Shown in pieces: positions 8,088-15,865 of a stretch of DNA of 35,601 nt. The translations under genes were made by a program, and so were the position numbers. Every line of letters starts with the position of its first letter. Positions within the stretch are counted from its first letter, which is position 1. The notes under the pieces are model-generated. The model saw only the letters and a program-made list of their open reading frames with translations, was not told the DNA's origin and did no database searches. The stretch covers positions 1 to 35,601 of IMG/VR virus record IMGVR_UViG_3300025890_000061. The stretch is one strand, 5' to 3'. Origin of the DNA: a virus.

Positions 8088-9133
8088 TACCATATTATGA
8101 CTTAAAATCAATCCATTTAGGTGAAATTAATTCTATGAAAAAAGTCGCAAGTGAAGTTATTGAAAGTGGTAACTACATTTTTGCTACAGAAAAGTTTGAA
8201 GAAGAATTTGCAGACTTTGTTGGAGCGCGTTATTGTGTTGGTGTGAATAGTGGAACATCAGCATTACATTTAGCATTAATATCTTTAGGTATAAAGAAGG
8301 GTGACGAAGTTATAACTGTATCTCATACTTTTCGTGCTACAGTCGCTGCAATTAATTATGTTGGAGCAACGCCAGTTTTTATTGACATTGATCCAGAAAC
8401 ATTTCTTTTAGATGTTGATTTGGTTGAAGGTAAAATAACTTCAAAAACTAAAGCCATACTTCCAGTACATATGTATGGAAATGTTGTTAATATTGATGCG
8501 CTAAAAAGATTTAATTTACCAATATTAGAGGATTGTTCCCAAGCCCACGGTTCTTATCATAATAATAAACATGTTGGATCATCTGGTATAGGAACTTTTA
8601 GTTTTTATCCAGGAAAAGGTTTGGGTGCTTTAGGTGATTCTGGCTGTATAGTTGTAAATGATGAAGGTCAATACGATGAGTTAAAATCTCTAAGGTCATG
8701 GGATGATAAATCTATTGGTTTTAATTATAGAATGGATAATCTTCAAAGTGAATTTTTAAGAATAAAATTAAAAAATTTAAAGAATATTATTTCTGCGAAA
8801 AATATTATTGCAAGTAAATATAATAAATATTTTAAATATTCTAAAACTCATATAGATAACTATAACTCATACCACATATACCCTATTTTAGTAAAAAATA
8901 GAATTAAATTTTTCAATGAAATGAGAGATAAAATAGAACTAAAATGTCATTATGAAAATCCAGTTCATAAACAAACCCCATATAGAAAATTAATATTTTC
9001 CAAACCAAATATGTTTGAGTTGCCTGTGACTGAAAATATATCAAGTCATCAAGTCAGTATACCTATATACCCTACGGTAAATCATAATAAAGTTATAGAC
9101 TTAATAATGAATAATAAGGAATATCTACTTTGA
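8084..9133 (+). CDS. DegT/DnrJ/EryC1/StrS-family sugar aminotransferase (GnnB/WlbC-like)
   Basis: 349 residues from ATG 8084, which overlaps the upstream TGA; a TTG at 8075 is in frame but unlikely. NSGTSALHLAL (55-65) binds the PLP phosphate, EDCSQAHG (149-156) contains the Asp that contacts the PLP nitrogen, and FYPGKGLGALGD (174-185) carries Lys178 for the Schiff base. RSWDDKS and FNYRMDNLQSEF further on are also typical. It would transfer an amino group, usually from glutamate, to a ketosugar nucleotide made by the preceding oxidoreductase. The exact product is not determined. Confidence 0.9.
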   Translation: MIPYYDLKSIHLGEINSMKKVASEVIESGNYIFATEKFEEEFADFVGARYCVGVNSGTSALHLALISLGIKKGDEVITVSHTFRATVAAINYVGATPVFIDIDPETFLLDVDLVEGKITSKTKAILPVHMYGNVVNIDALKRFNLPILEDCSQAHGSYHNNKHVGSSGIGTFSFYPGKGLGALGDSGCIVVNDEGQYDELKSLRSWDDKSIGFNYRMDNLQSEFLRIKLKNLKNIISAKNIIASKYNKYFKYSKTHIDNYNSYHIYPILVKNRIKFFNEMRDKIELKCHYENPVHKQTPYRKLIFSKPNMFELPVTENISSHQVSIPIYPTVNHNKVIDLIMNNKEYLL

Positions 9134-9921
9134 TAACACTCGCACCCTTCTACAGAGATATTATTTCCGCAAGTCCCACTTTAAAAAAACATTTAAGTGC
9201 AAGAGAAAATTTTGATTATAGATTAACACTATCCAGAATGAAAGACACCTTTTTAAAATTTTCTGGAAAAAATGCAAAAGTTGTAGTACAATCAGACATG
9301 ATCACACCTTTTGAAAATTTTGAAGTTTTTAGAAGCGCGATTTCGGAACATTCATTGATGCAGTCTATAGTACAATCAAATACGAATTATATAAAGAATT
9401 GTGACTTGGGTAAACACGTTTTAGTGGGCGCAGATCATTTATTTATGGGTGATGGTAACATATTTTTTGAAGATGAGTATGATATTGGTTTATATGTGAG
9501 ATCAAATGCTAATGAACCAATTACAAGACAGATTAATAATACTGCTGTTTGTGTGAATATGAAAGTTAGTAATAAAAATGAAATAATTAATTTTTTCGTT
9601 GATAGAGAAAATGAGTATGATAAAAATACGCAATACCATGATTGGTATGGGGATCAACATAGTATTTTCTCCACACTACAGAGATATAATATAATTAACG
9701 AATATTGGTCTCATAAAAAATCTAAACAATTCTTTAATTATCAAGGCATTAAAATAAAACTTATGGAATACAACAAAGAATATTTGATGATATTAAATAG
9801 AAATGGTAAAATAGAATTTGATAAAAGTAAGGCAGTTATGTTAGATTTTAAAGGAGAAGATTTTCTTCAAAAAAAATATATTACGGACACTTACAAAAAT
9901 ATAATGGATGATAATCTATGA
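9130..9921 (+). CDS. Putative glycosyltransferase-like protein of the glycan cluster
   Basis: 263 residues with TTG start inside a TTGA overlap; no nearby in-frame ATG. HVLVGADHLFMGDGN (about 95-109) resembles a GT-A metal/donor strand, though the acidic pair is spaced differently from a plain DxD. NNTAVCVNMKVSNKNEI and YHDWYGDQHSIFSTL (about 166-185) resemble the acceptor-side blocks of the gene at 2229 (its WSTDQTLL). Family assignment is weak; a GT-A-like fold is the best reading. Context between aminotransferase and epimerase supports a glycan role. Confidence 0.5.
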   Translation: MITLAPFYRDIISASPTLKKHLSARENFDYRLTLSRMKDTFLKFSGKNAKVVVQSDMITPFENFEVFRSAISEHSLMQSIVQSNTNYIKNCDLGKHVLVGADHLFMGDGNIFFEDEYDIGLYVRSNANEPITRQINNTAVCVNMKVSNKNEIINFFVDRENEYDKNTQYHDWYGDQHSIFSTLQRYNIINEYWSHKKSKQFFNYQGIKIKLMEYNKEYLMILNRNGKIEFDKSKAVMLDFKGEDFLQKKYITDTYKNIMDDNL

Positions 9922-10856
9922 AAATATTCATTACAGGTATATCAGGATTCATTGGGTATCATCTTGCAAGAAAACTTTTTTCTCAAGGGCATCATGTATT
10001 AGGAATTGACTCATATAATGATTATTATGATGTTTCACTCAAAAGGTCTCGCGCTGCAAAACTTGATGATTTGGGGATTGAAACTTCTTATGGAGATTTA
10101 ACTTTAACTACATTCAAATCTGATTGGCATGATAAACTTGATGGTGTTGATGTTGTTATTCATTTAGCGGCATATGCTGGGGTTAGATATTCATTAGAGT
10201 TTCCTAAACTATATATCAACAATAATATAATTGGTACACAAAATCTAATTGATGCGTGTGAAAATTGGGGTATTGATAAAGTTCTTTATGCATCAACATC
10301 ATCTGTTATGAACGGTAATCCTATCCCTTGGGATGAGGATACCCAATTGCATACCCAAAAACACCCATATGGCTATTCAAAAGTGGTTAATGAGTCTCAA
10401 TTTGAAATGAGTAGTATTAAGAACACTATCGGAATGAGGTTCTTTACTGTCTATGGTCCATGGGGTAGGCCAGATATGGCACTCTTTGATTTTACAAAAA
10501 ATATTCTTGGGGGTAAGGAGATTACTGTATTCAATAATGGTGATATGGTTCGTGACTTCACATATATTGACGATATTGTAGATGGCGTAATAATTCTGTT
10601 AGCGCAAACTGGAAAAGATATATATAACATTGGAAGGGGTGAAAAGGTTCAACTTATGGACTTTGTTCATCAAATAGAATTACATTTGAATAGAAAAGCA
10701 ATAATAAAAATGGCTCCGATGCATTCAGCAGACGCAAAAGAAACTTGGAGTGATACATCTAAATTAAAAAGATTGGGATACTCTCCAGTAATATCAATTA
10801 CAGAAGGTGTGGGTAAATTTGTGTCGTGGTATAAAGATTATTATAAGGTGAATTAA
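9918..10856 (+). CDS. NAD-dependent epimerase, UDP-glucuronate 4-epimerase-like
   Basis: 312 residues. ITGISGFIGYHLARKL (5-20) is the extended SDR NAD loop. The catalytic pair is Y151-K155 (HPYGYSK), with STSSVMNG (127-134) supplying the Ser/Thr. RFFTVYGPWGRPDMALFDF and DMVRDFTYIDDI are close to CapI/LspL-type UDP-glucuronate 4-epimerases, which make UDP-galacturonate. A Ugd-like protein at 15866 could provide UDP-glucuronate. Epimerase versus dehydratase cannot be decided from motifs alone, but the PWGRPDM motif favours the former. It overlaps neighbours by 1-4 bases. Confidence 0.85.
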   Translation: MKIFITGISGFIGYHLARKLFSQGHHVLGIDSYNDYYDVSLKRSRAAKLDDLGIETSYGDLTLTTFKSDWHDKLDGVDVVIHLAAYAGVRYSLEFPKLYINNNIIGTQNLIDACENWGIDKVLYASTSSVMNGNPIPWDEDTQLHTQKHPYGYSKVVNESQFEMSSIKNTIGMRFFTVYGPWGRPDMALFDFTKNILGGKEITVFNNGDMVRDFTYIDDIVDGVIILLAQTGKDIYNIGRGEKVQLMDFVHQIELHLNRKAIIKMAPMHSADAKETWSDTSKLKRLGYSPVISITEGVGKFVSWYKDYYKVN

Positions 10857-11551
10857 TGAAAGCATATTGTATAACCCTAAAAGATGATAAACTAAGTGAA
10901 AACGGTTTTAACAAAGTATGGCAAAGTGCGAGAGAACTAAATTGTGATTTCTATGTAGAGAGATTTGATGCTACAAATGAAAAAAATGCTAATAGACAAT
11001 TAATTGATTGGGATTTATTTTGGAATTATCCATGGGAAGGTAAAGTCACTGATATTGCAACAGGTCTTACTAAATCTGCATATCCTACAGCGATCAAAGA
11101 AAGAAGAATTGCTTGTGCTATAAGTCATTTTAGATTATGGACGAAATGTTTTGAAATAAAAGAACCAATTCTTATATTGGAGCATGATGCCAAATTTGTT
11201 AAAAAATTAGATTATCAATATATTTTAGATTCAAAATATAAAGTAGTGGGTATAAATAATCCTATTGGTGCAACAAGACGCGCTAGACAATACCATGATA
11301 TTATTCAACGAAACCATAATCCGATTCAAGGAATACCTCATATTGACGAATGGAATATTCCGCAAGGTTTGGCGGGAAATTCTGCATATATTATTAAACC
11401 AGAGGGAGCCGAAAAACTCATATCAAATGTATTTAGTTATGGGCTTTGGCCTAATGACGCTATTATGTGTAAACAATTAGTTGATGATATGGGGGTTACT
11501 AAAATTTTCTATACTGAAGTTCAAGGTTTAAAATCAACAACAACTCAATAG
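10856..11551 (+). CDS. Glycosyltransferase family 25-like protein
   Basis: 231 residues. The opening MKAYCITLKDDKLS matches GT25 (LPS biosynthesis) proteins. IACAISHFRLWTKCFE (85-100) is the conserved SHxxxW block, and ILILEHDAKF (105-114) carries the E-x-D acidic motif at 109-111. NIPQGLAGNSAYIIKPEGAEKL and GLWPNDAIM follow as donor/acceptor blocks. The gene at 16639 has the same architecture, so the phage has two such enzymes. Probable role is transfer of a sugar to an LPS-like or fibre glycan. Confidence 0.8.
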   Translation: MKAYCITLKDDKLSENGFNKVWQSARELNCDFYVERFDATNEKNANRQLIDWDLFWNYPWEGKVTDIATGLTKSAYPTAIKERRIACAISHFRLWTKCFEIKEPILILEHDAKFVKKLDYQYILDSKYKVVGINNPIGATRRARQYHDIIQRNHNPIQGIPHIDEWNIPQGLAGNSAYIIKPEGAEKLISNVFSYGLWPNDAIMCKQLVDDMGVTKIFYTEVQGLKSTTTQ

Positions 11552-11561
11552 GTAAATTACA

Positions 11562-12275
11562 TTGAAAAAGATTGATATCTTTTATGCTGCTCTAAACGCA
11601 AAAAAATTTGAAAGATTAAATGATTTCTACTATTACTGTATAGATTATGCTAATAATGGTCTTGCTTTAGATATAGGGTCTGATAACTTTTTAGGTTTAA
11701 CAAAAAAATTATTAGAGAAGCAATGGTCTGAAGAAATTTGTGCATTTGATCTTCAAGATTTAAAAGAATATGATAATAAGGTTGAGTTTTATAGTGGCGA
11801 TGTTTTGGATACAATAACATCAGTTTTAGAAGATAAGAATAAAAAAATTTCTATTTTGGAGATAGATTTAAGAGAACCTACAATTTCTTTTAATAATACT
11901 TCTGATCTAAAGACAAGTAAATTAAATAAAGTATTGACTTTATGTAATGATTATTTGAACGATAATGTAGTGATTATAGTAAATGAATTTATGAATGATG
12001 AATGGGATAGTATAAATCCAGATGGGTATTTGTTAGCAGATTTTTTTGAAGAAAATAACAAATATTACGAATGTTTAGGATACTTACCATATAATTTGAA
12101 TGATAATGGTGAATTATTAGGTAACGAAGGTGCAACTGCTTGGGTTGTATCTGATGGTAAAAGTTTACAAGGAAACGATCTTAAAAATCTTATAAATCAA
12201 TTATGGACACATAGTCCATGTTCAAGATGCCAATCATTGGCACAATGTAATCAAGAAAGGTTAAAAATAAAATGA
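11562..12275 (+). CDS. Methyltransferase-like protein with Cys-rich tail
   Basis: 237 residues beginning at TTG 11562; AGG lies 9 bases upstream and no in-frame ATG is close by. GLALDIGSDNFLGLTKKLL (about 33-51), CAFDLQ, EFYSGDVLD and ISILEIDL follow the order of SAM-fold strands, so a class I methyltransferase is possible, although the glycine-rich loop is imperfect. The last residues contain CSRCQSLAQC, a possible metal-binding cluster. The stop overlaps the start of the BMP gene. Function stays tentative. Confidence 0.6.
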   Translation: MKKIDIFYAALNAKKFERLNDFYYYCIDYANNGLALDIGSDNFLGLTKKLLEKQWSEEICAFDLQDLKEYDNKVEFYSGDVLDTITSVLEDKNKKISILEIDLREPTISFNNTSDLKTSKLNKVLTLCNDYLNDNVVIIVNEFMNDEWDSINPDGYLLADFFEENNKYYECLGYLPYNLNDNGELLGNEGATAWVVSDGKSLQGNDLKNLINQLWTHSPCSRCQSLAQCNQERLKIK

Positions 12276-13327
12276 AAAAACTTTTAACAATCGTAGCAGC
12301 AGTAATGTTAGCGACAAGCGCATGGGCTGGGGATAAAGTTAAAGTAGGGTTCGTGTATGTCGGCCCAGTAGGTGATCATGGTTGGACGTATCGCCATGAT
12401 ATCGGTAGACAAGATGTAGAGGATCATTTTGGTGATCAAGTTGAAACAATGTATGTAGAAAGTGTCAGCGAAGGTCCAGATGCAGAAAGAGTTATTAACT
12501 CAATGGTTCTTCGCGGTGCTGATATTATTTTTACAACATCATTTGGATATATGGAAGCAACTGCAAAAATGGCAAAAAGATATCCTGATGTAAAGTTTGA
12601 ACATGCTACAGGATATAAGCAAGGGCCAAATATGTCAAGTTATGGTTTGAGATTGTATCAAGCGAGGCATGTGCAAGGTGTGATTGCTGGTATGATGACT
12701 AAAACAAATAAAATTTGTTATGTTGCAGCATATCCGATTCCAGAGGTTATTCGTGAAATCAACACTTATTATCTTGGAGCAAAAAGTGTAAATCCAGATG
12801 TTGATATTGATATTGTTTGGGTGAATACTTGGTATAATCCAGGAAAAGAATCTGATGCTGCAAAGGCTCTAATGTCGCAAGGATGTGATATGGTTGCACA
12901 ACATACCGACAGTCCTGCACCACTTCAAGCGGCAGAACAACAAGGGAAACTTGGTTTTGGTCAAGCATCTGATCAAAGTAAATTTGCACCAAAGGCACAA
13001 CTTACAGCAACTATTGATAATTGGTCGCCATATTATATTCGTAAGGTTGGTGCGGTAATTGATGGTACTTGGGAAAGTGAAGATTATTTTGGACATATGA
13101 ATGAAGATGTTGTTCAAATGGCTCCATTTACAAATATGCCAGATGATGTAAAAGCAAAGGCTCAAGAAATCAAAGATGCTATTTCTAATGGTGAATTCTT
13201 CGCTTTTACTGGACCTATATATGATAATGAAGGAAATCTTCAGTTAGCAGATGGGGAAGTTGCAACAGATATTCAACTTAACTCAATGAACTATTATGTT
13301 GAAGGAATTGATGCGAAAGTACCTTAA
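12272..13327 (+). CDS. BMP-family periplasmic substrate-binding protein
   Basis: 351 residues with a clear Sec signal peptide (KK at 2-3, hydrophobic 4-17, AWA before a predicted cut at 19/20; no lipobox Cys). KVKVGFVYVGPVGDHGWTY (22-40) and ADIIFTTSFGYMEATAKMA are characteristic of the BMP/PnrA-like basic-membrane-protein family, known as nucleoside or small-molecule receptors of ABC transporters. LYQARHVQGVIAGMM and NTYYLGAKSVNPDVDI are also typical. Length is close to the family norm and every core block is present, so it looks intact. No permease or ATPase is nearby: it would have to work with a host transporter. Overlap (ATGA) ties it to the glycan operon. Confidence 0.9.
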   Translation: MKKLLTIVAAVMLATSAWAGDKVKVGFVYVGPVGDHGWTYRHDIGRQDVEDHFGDQVETMYVESVSEGPDAERVINSMVLRGADIIFTTSFGYMEATAKMAKRYPDVKFEHATGYKQGPNMSSYGLRLYQARHVQGVIAGMMTKTNKICYVAAYPIPEVIREINTYYLGAKSVNPDVDIDIVWVNTWYNPGKESDAAKALMSQGCDMVAQHTDSPAPLQAAEQQGKLGFGQASDQSKFAPKAQLTATIDNWSPYYIRKVGAVIDGTWESEDYFGHMNEDVVQMAPFTNMPDDVKAKAQEIKDAISNGEFFAFTGPIYDNEGNLQLADGEVATDIQLNSMNYYVEGIDAKVP

Positions 13328-13339
13328 ATAATTAATAAC

Positions 13340-13360
13340 GGAGACTCCAATGGAGTCTCC
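13340..13360 (+). terminator. Perfect 9-bp hairpin after the BMP gene
   Basis: GGAGACTCC (13340-13348), loop AAT, GGAGTCTCC (13352-13360) form a perfect stem. The following bases AACTTTAGG lack a strong T-run, so termination may be weak or the hairpin may protect the transcript end. It lies 13 bases after the BMP stop codon and before ClpP. Confidence 0.55.
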
Positions 13361-13380
13361 AACTTTAGGAATGATTGAAT

Positions 13381-13962
13381 ATGAATAATATAACAAATAG
13401 TGCGCCATCAGCGCCAACAATCCCACCAAAAATGCAATTACTTTCCCATGGCACATACGTTTTTATGGGTGATGTATCAATGGATACAATGAGTCCAATT
13501 ATTGATTGGATATTATCAGAAAATATGAAAAGAAGTGATAAACCAAAAGAATTAACATTAGGAATTTGTTCAAGGGGTGGAGATTTAAATGCTTGTTTTG
13601 CCTTAGTTGATGTTATGAGAGCATCAACAATTCCTGTTAAAACTGTGGGATTGGGTATGATTGCATCTTGTGGATTGCTATTATTCATATCTGGTAAAAA
13701 AGGTAAAAGAATTCTCACGCCAAATACTGCAATTTTATCTCACCAATATTCTTGGGGTAGTGTAGGTAAAGAACATGAGTTGTTCGCAAGAGTAAAAGAG
13801 ATGGAACTTACTACTGAAAGGATGATTAATCATTATAAAAAATGTACTGGTATGAATGAAAAAAAAGTAAGAGAGTTTTTGCTCCCACCAGAAGATGTTT
13901 GGTTAAGTGCGGAAGAAGCAAAAAGTTTAAAACTTTGTGATAAAATAGAAGATATACAATGA
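13381..13962 (+). CDS. ClpP-like serine protease
   Basis: 193 residues from ATG 13381 (TTG 13375 also in frame; AGGA at 13367-13370). GICSRGGDLNACFALVDVMR (61-80) matches the ClpP oxyanion-loop region (usual SPGG replaced by SRGG). The triad can be placed: Ser96 in GMIASCGLLLF (92-102), His121 in LSHQYSW and Asp172 in EDVWLSAEEAKSLKLCDKI. Length is normal for ClpP, with no obvious N-terminal leader. The protease would act with a host or phage AAA+ partner (none here) in protein turnover during infection. A signal-peptide-peptidase-like prohead protease is less likely because the ClpP C-terminal block is well kept. Confidence 0.9.
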   Translation: MNNITNSAPSAPTIPPKMQLLSHGTYVFMGDVSMDTMSPIIDWILSENMKRSDKPKELTLGICSRGGDLNACFALVDVMRASTIPVKTVGLGMIASCGLLLFISGKKGKRILTPNTAILSHQYSWGSVGKEHELFARVKEMELTTERMINHYKKCTGMNEKKVREFLLPPEDVWLSAEEAKSLKLCDKIEDIQ

Positions 13963-13989
13963 AAAATTGCTAAATACATCTAATGAGTT

Positions 13990-14016
13990 GAGGAAGCCTT
14001 GGCTTCCTCTTTTTTT
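13990..14016 (+). terminator. Rho-independent terminator
   Basis: GAGGAAGCC (13990-13998), loop TT, GGCTTCCTC (14001-14009), then a run of seven T (14010-14016). Perfect 9-bp G+C-containing stem plus U-tract. It would end transcription of the glycan/BMP/ClpP run; the next gene starts 16 bases later. Confidence 0.92.
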
Positions 14017-14032
14017 AAGAGAAAGAGAGAAA

Positions 14033-14860
14033 ATGACACAACTGATAAATCCAAAGAAATTTACTAACACTGTGGGGCGTTTACGCTCCTTTTTTTTGAA
14101 CAGAGGGTTTTTAGAAGTACATACGCAAAATAGATTAAGTATTTTAGCAGCATGTGAAGACCCAGAAAATGTAGCAAGTTATAATTATGAAGGTAATGTT
14201 TGGCCTTTACCCCAAACTGGGCAAATGTGGCTAGAACATGAATTATTATCTGATCCCTCTGCGAAGGGATTTTTTTGTGTCTCCACTTCATATAGACAAG
14301 AACCTAACGCAATTCAGGGTCGGCACGATACAATTTTTCCCATGTTTGAATTTGAAATGCCAGGAGATATAAATGATCTTAAAGTCATGGAAAGACAATT
14401 AGTAAGTCATTTAGGTTTTGACGATTGCACAGAGAAAACATATAGAGAATGGCAGCGACATTATGGTATTAGTGCGAATACAGAATTGGACGCCCAACAT
14501 GAATTAGCAATGCAAGCATCATTTGGTTCTTGTATGATTACAGACTTCCCAGAAATGACAAGCCCATTTTGGAATATGAGTCGCAATGAAGATGGAACTA
14601 GTAGAAAGATTGATGTTATCCTTGGGGGTATGGAAACTATTGGTAGTGCTGAACGCAGTACGGATAAAAATCAAATGAGAGATACATTTCATACAATTTC
14701 TAATGGAGAATATGCTGGACTTATTAAACATTTATTTGGGGATGAGAGAGTTGAAGCAGAACTTGAAAAGTTTCTTGAGTTTGATTTCTTTCCAAGAGTT
14801 GGTGGTGGTATAGGGTTGACACGAATGATATCTGCTCTAGAAACTCAAAAGAGTAACTAG
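14033..14860 (+). CDS. Class II aminoacyl-tRNA-synthetase-like catalytic core
   Basis: 275 residues from ATG 14033, preceded by GAGAAAGAGAGA; an in-frame upstream TTG is ruled out because it lies before the terminator. STSYRQEPNAIQGRHDTIFP (about 91-110) is a motif 2 with its Arg and the loop ending in MFEFE. FFPRVGGGIGLTRMISAL (about 254-271) is a motif 3 with the ATP-binding Arg. MITDFPEMTSPFWNM resembles the amino-acid-pocket area of Asp/Asn/Lys-type subclass IIb enzymes. No anticodon-binding domain is visible, as in AsnA- or EpmA-like relatives. It could act on a non-tRNA substrate or a protein. Specificity is unknown. Confidence 0.75.
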   Translation: MTQLINPKKFTNTVGRLRSFFLNRGFLEVHTQNRLSILAACEDPENVASYNYEGNVWPLPQTGQMWLEHELLSDPSAKGFFCVSTSYRQEPNAIQGRHDTIFPMFEFEMPGDINDLKVMERQLVSHLGFDDCTEKTYREWQRHYGISANTELDAQHELAMQASFGSCMITDFPEMTSPFWNMSRNEDGTSRKIDVILGGMETIGSAERSTDKNQMRDTFHTISNGEYAGLIKHLFGDERVEAELEKFLEFDFFPRVGGGIGLTRMISALETQKSN

Positions 14861-14869
14861 AGCATATGG

Positions 14870-14980
14870 TCTGGGGTGGTGGAATAGGTAGACACGCGAT
14901 ACTGTTTATATCGTGGATATATAGTTAAGTGTAAAAGACTATTTATATTCGTGAAGGTTCGAGTCCTTCCCCTAGAGCCA
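14870..14980 (+). tRNA. Leu-type (class II) tRNA with apparent GUU anticodon
   Basis: Acceptor TCTGGGG (14870-14876) pairs with CCCTAGA (14970-14976) with one wobble; discriminator G, encoded CCA 14978-14980. D-arm GTG/CAC with GGTAGA is typical of tRNA-Leu. The T-arm is GAAGG TTCGAGT CCTTC (14953-14969). The anticodon stem CGATA/TATCG encloses CTGTTTA, giving GUU (Asn) at 34-36 and an unusual U37. The variable arm is very long (about 38 bases) and can form a bulged helix. Architecture is Leu, anticodon reads Asn codons. It may be specialised, mis-folded in this model or degenerate. Confidence 0.7.
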
Positions 14981-14993
14981 AAGGAAATAAAAA

Positions 14994-15857
14994 ATGATAC
15001 CAGTGATTGATTTAAATTCTTCATATGCAAATCAGCATATTGAGGATGCTTATACATCCGTAGGTTTTGCTGTTTTTACTAATGGTTTAACTCCAATTGA
15101 AAGGTCTGATATGATTAGTTGGTTTAGTGAAATGAAGGCATTTTTCAATTTACCAAATGATATAAAGAAAAAATATCCATATGAAGGTGATACTAATCTA
15201 GGTTATAGCATGGTAGGAGATGAAAATGTTGATCCAACCGCACCTAAAGACATTAAAGAATCTTTCAATTACAATAATACAAGGATGAGTGAACATCTTT
15301 GGCCTAAAGAATTACCAGGATTTAAAGCAACAGCATTGCAAAGTATTGATGTTGCAGATAAACTAACTCTTAGAATACTGAGTAGATTTGATGAAATTCT
15401 AAAATCTGGTACTACTCTTGTGGATGCTCATATGAAACCATTTAACACTACAAGAGTTATTCATTACCCAGCACACGATGGTCCAGTAGAAGATAAACAA
15501 ATGAGAATTGGTGAACATAGTGACTACGGAACCATTACACTACTTTGGCAAATAAACGATGTTCCAGGATTGCAAGTACAAGATTTAAAAGGTGAATGGC
15601 ATCCAGTGCCATATAATGTTGATGGTGTAGTTGTGAATATTGGCGATCTACTTCAAAGATGGACAAATGATTACTTTAAAAGCACAAAACACAGAGTAGT
15701 TAATTCACATATACATAAGACTAGATACAGTATGCCACATTTTGTTGATCCTACTCCGGGCACTATAGTTAAAAATCTAATGGGTCGTATGACTGATAAA
15801 TATGAGCCTATTGAGAGTAAAGAATATTTGATGTGGAGACTCGCACAAAGTTATTGA
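14994..15857 (+). CDS. Isopenicillin-N-synthase-like 2OG-Fe(II) oxygenase
   Basis: 287 residues. N-terminal MIPVIDLNSS is the DIOX_N pattern. Iron ligands are H175 and D177 (GEHSDYGTITLL) and H233 (STKHRVV), and the 2-oxoglutarate Arg is R244 in RYSMPHF (RxS). These are all in register for the plant-type/IPNS family, so the enzyme should be active on a small molecule or modified nucleotide. It overlaps the Ugd-like gene's upstream region and follows the odd tRNA. Substrate is unknown. Confidence 0.85.
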   Translation: MIPVIDLNSSYANQHIEDAYTSVGFAVFTNGLTPIERSDMISWFSEMKAFFNLPNDIKKKYPYEGDTNLGYSMVGDENVDPTAPKDIKESFNYNNTRMSEHLWPKELPGFKATALQSIDVADKLTLRILSRFDEILKSGTTLVDAHMKPFNTTRVIHYPAHDGPVEDKQMRIGEHSDYGTITLLWQINDVPGLQVQDLKGEWHPVPYNVDGVVVNIGDLLQRWTNDYFKSTKHRVVNSHIHKTRYSMPHFVDPTPGTIVKNLMGRMTDKYEPIESKEYLMWRLAQSY

Positions 15858-15865
15858 GGTATATT

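Noticed and set aside
13970-13977. CTAAATAC as a late promoter
   Set aside because: One or two bases off the octamer and followed directly by a terminator, so it would not yield a useful transcript.
13967-14032. An upstream in-frame TTG start for the synthetase-like gene
   Set aside because: It would run through the intrinsic terminator at 13990-14016, and a good ribosome site serves ATG 14033.
14891-14952. Intron within the odd tRNA
   Set aside because: The extra bases are too few for a group I intron, lie in the variable arm, and no conserved intron core is seen.
14857-15057. Minus-strand ORF over the tRNA
   Set aside because: It spans the tRNA and parts of two plus-strand genes; no ribosome site and no sensible protein.
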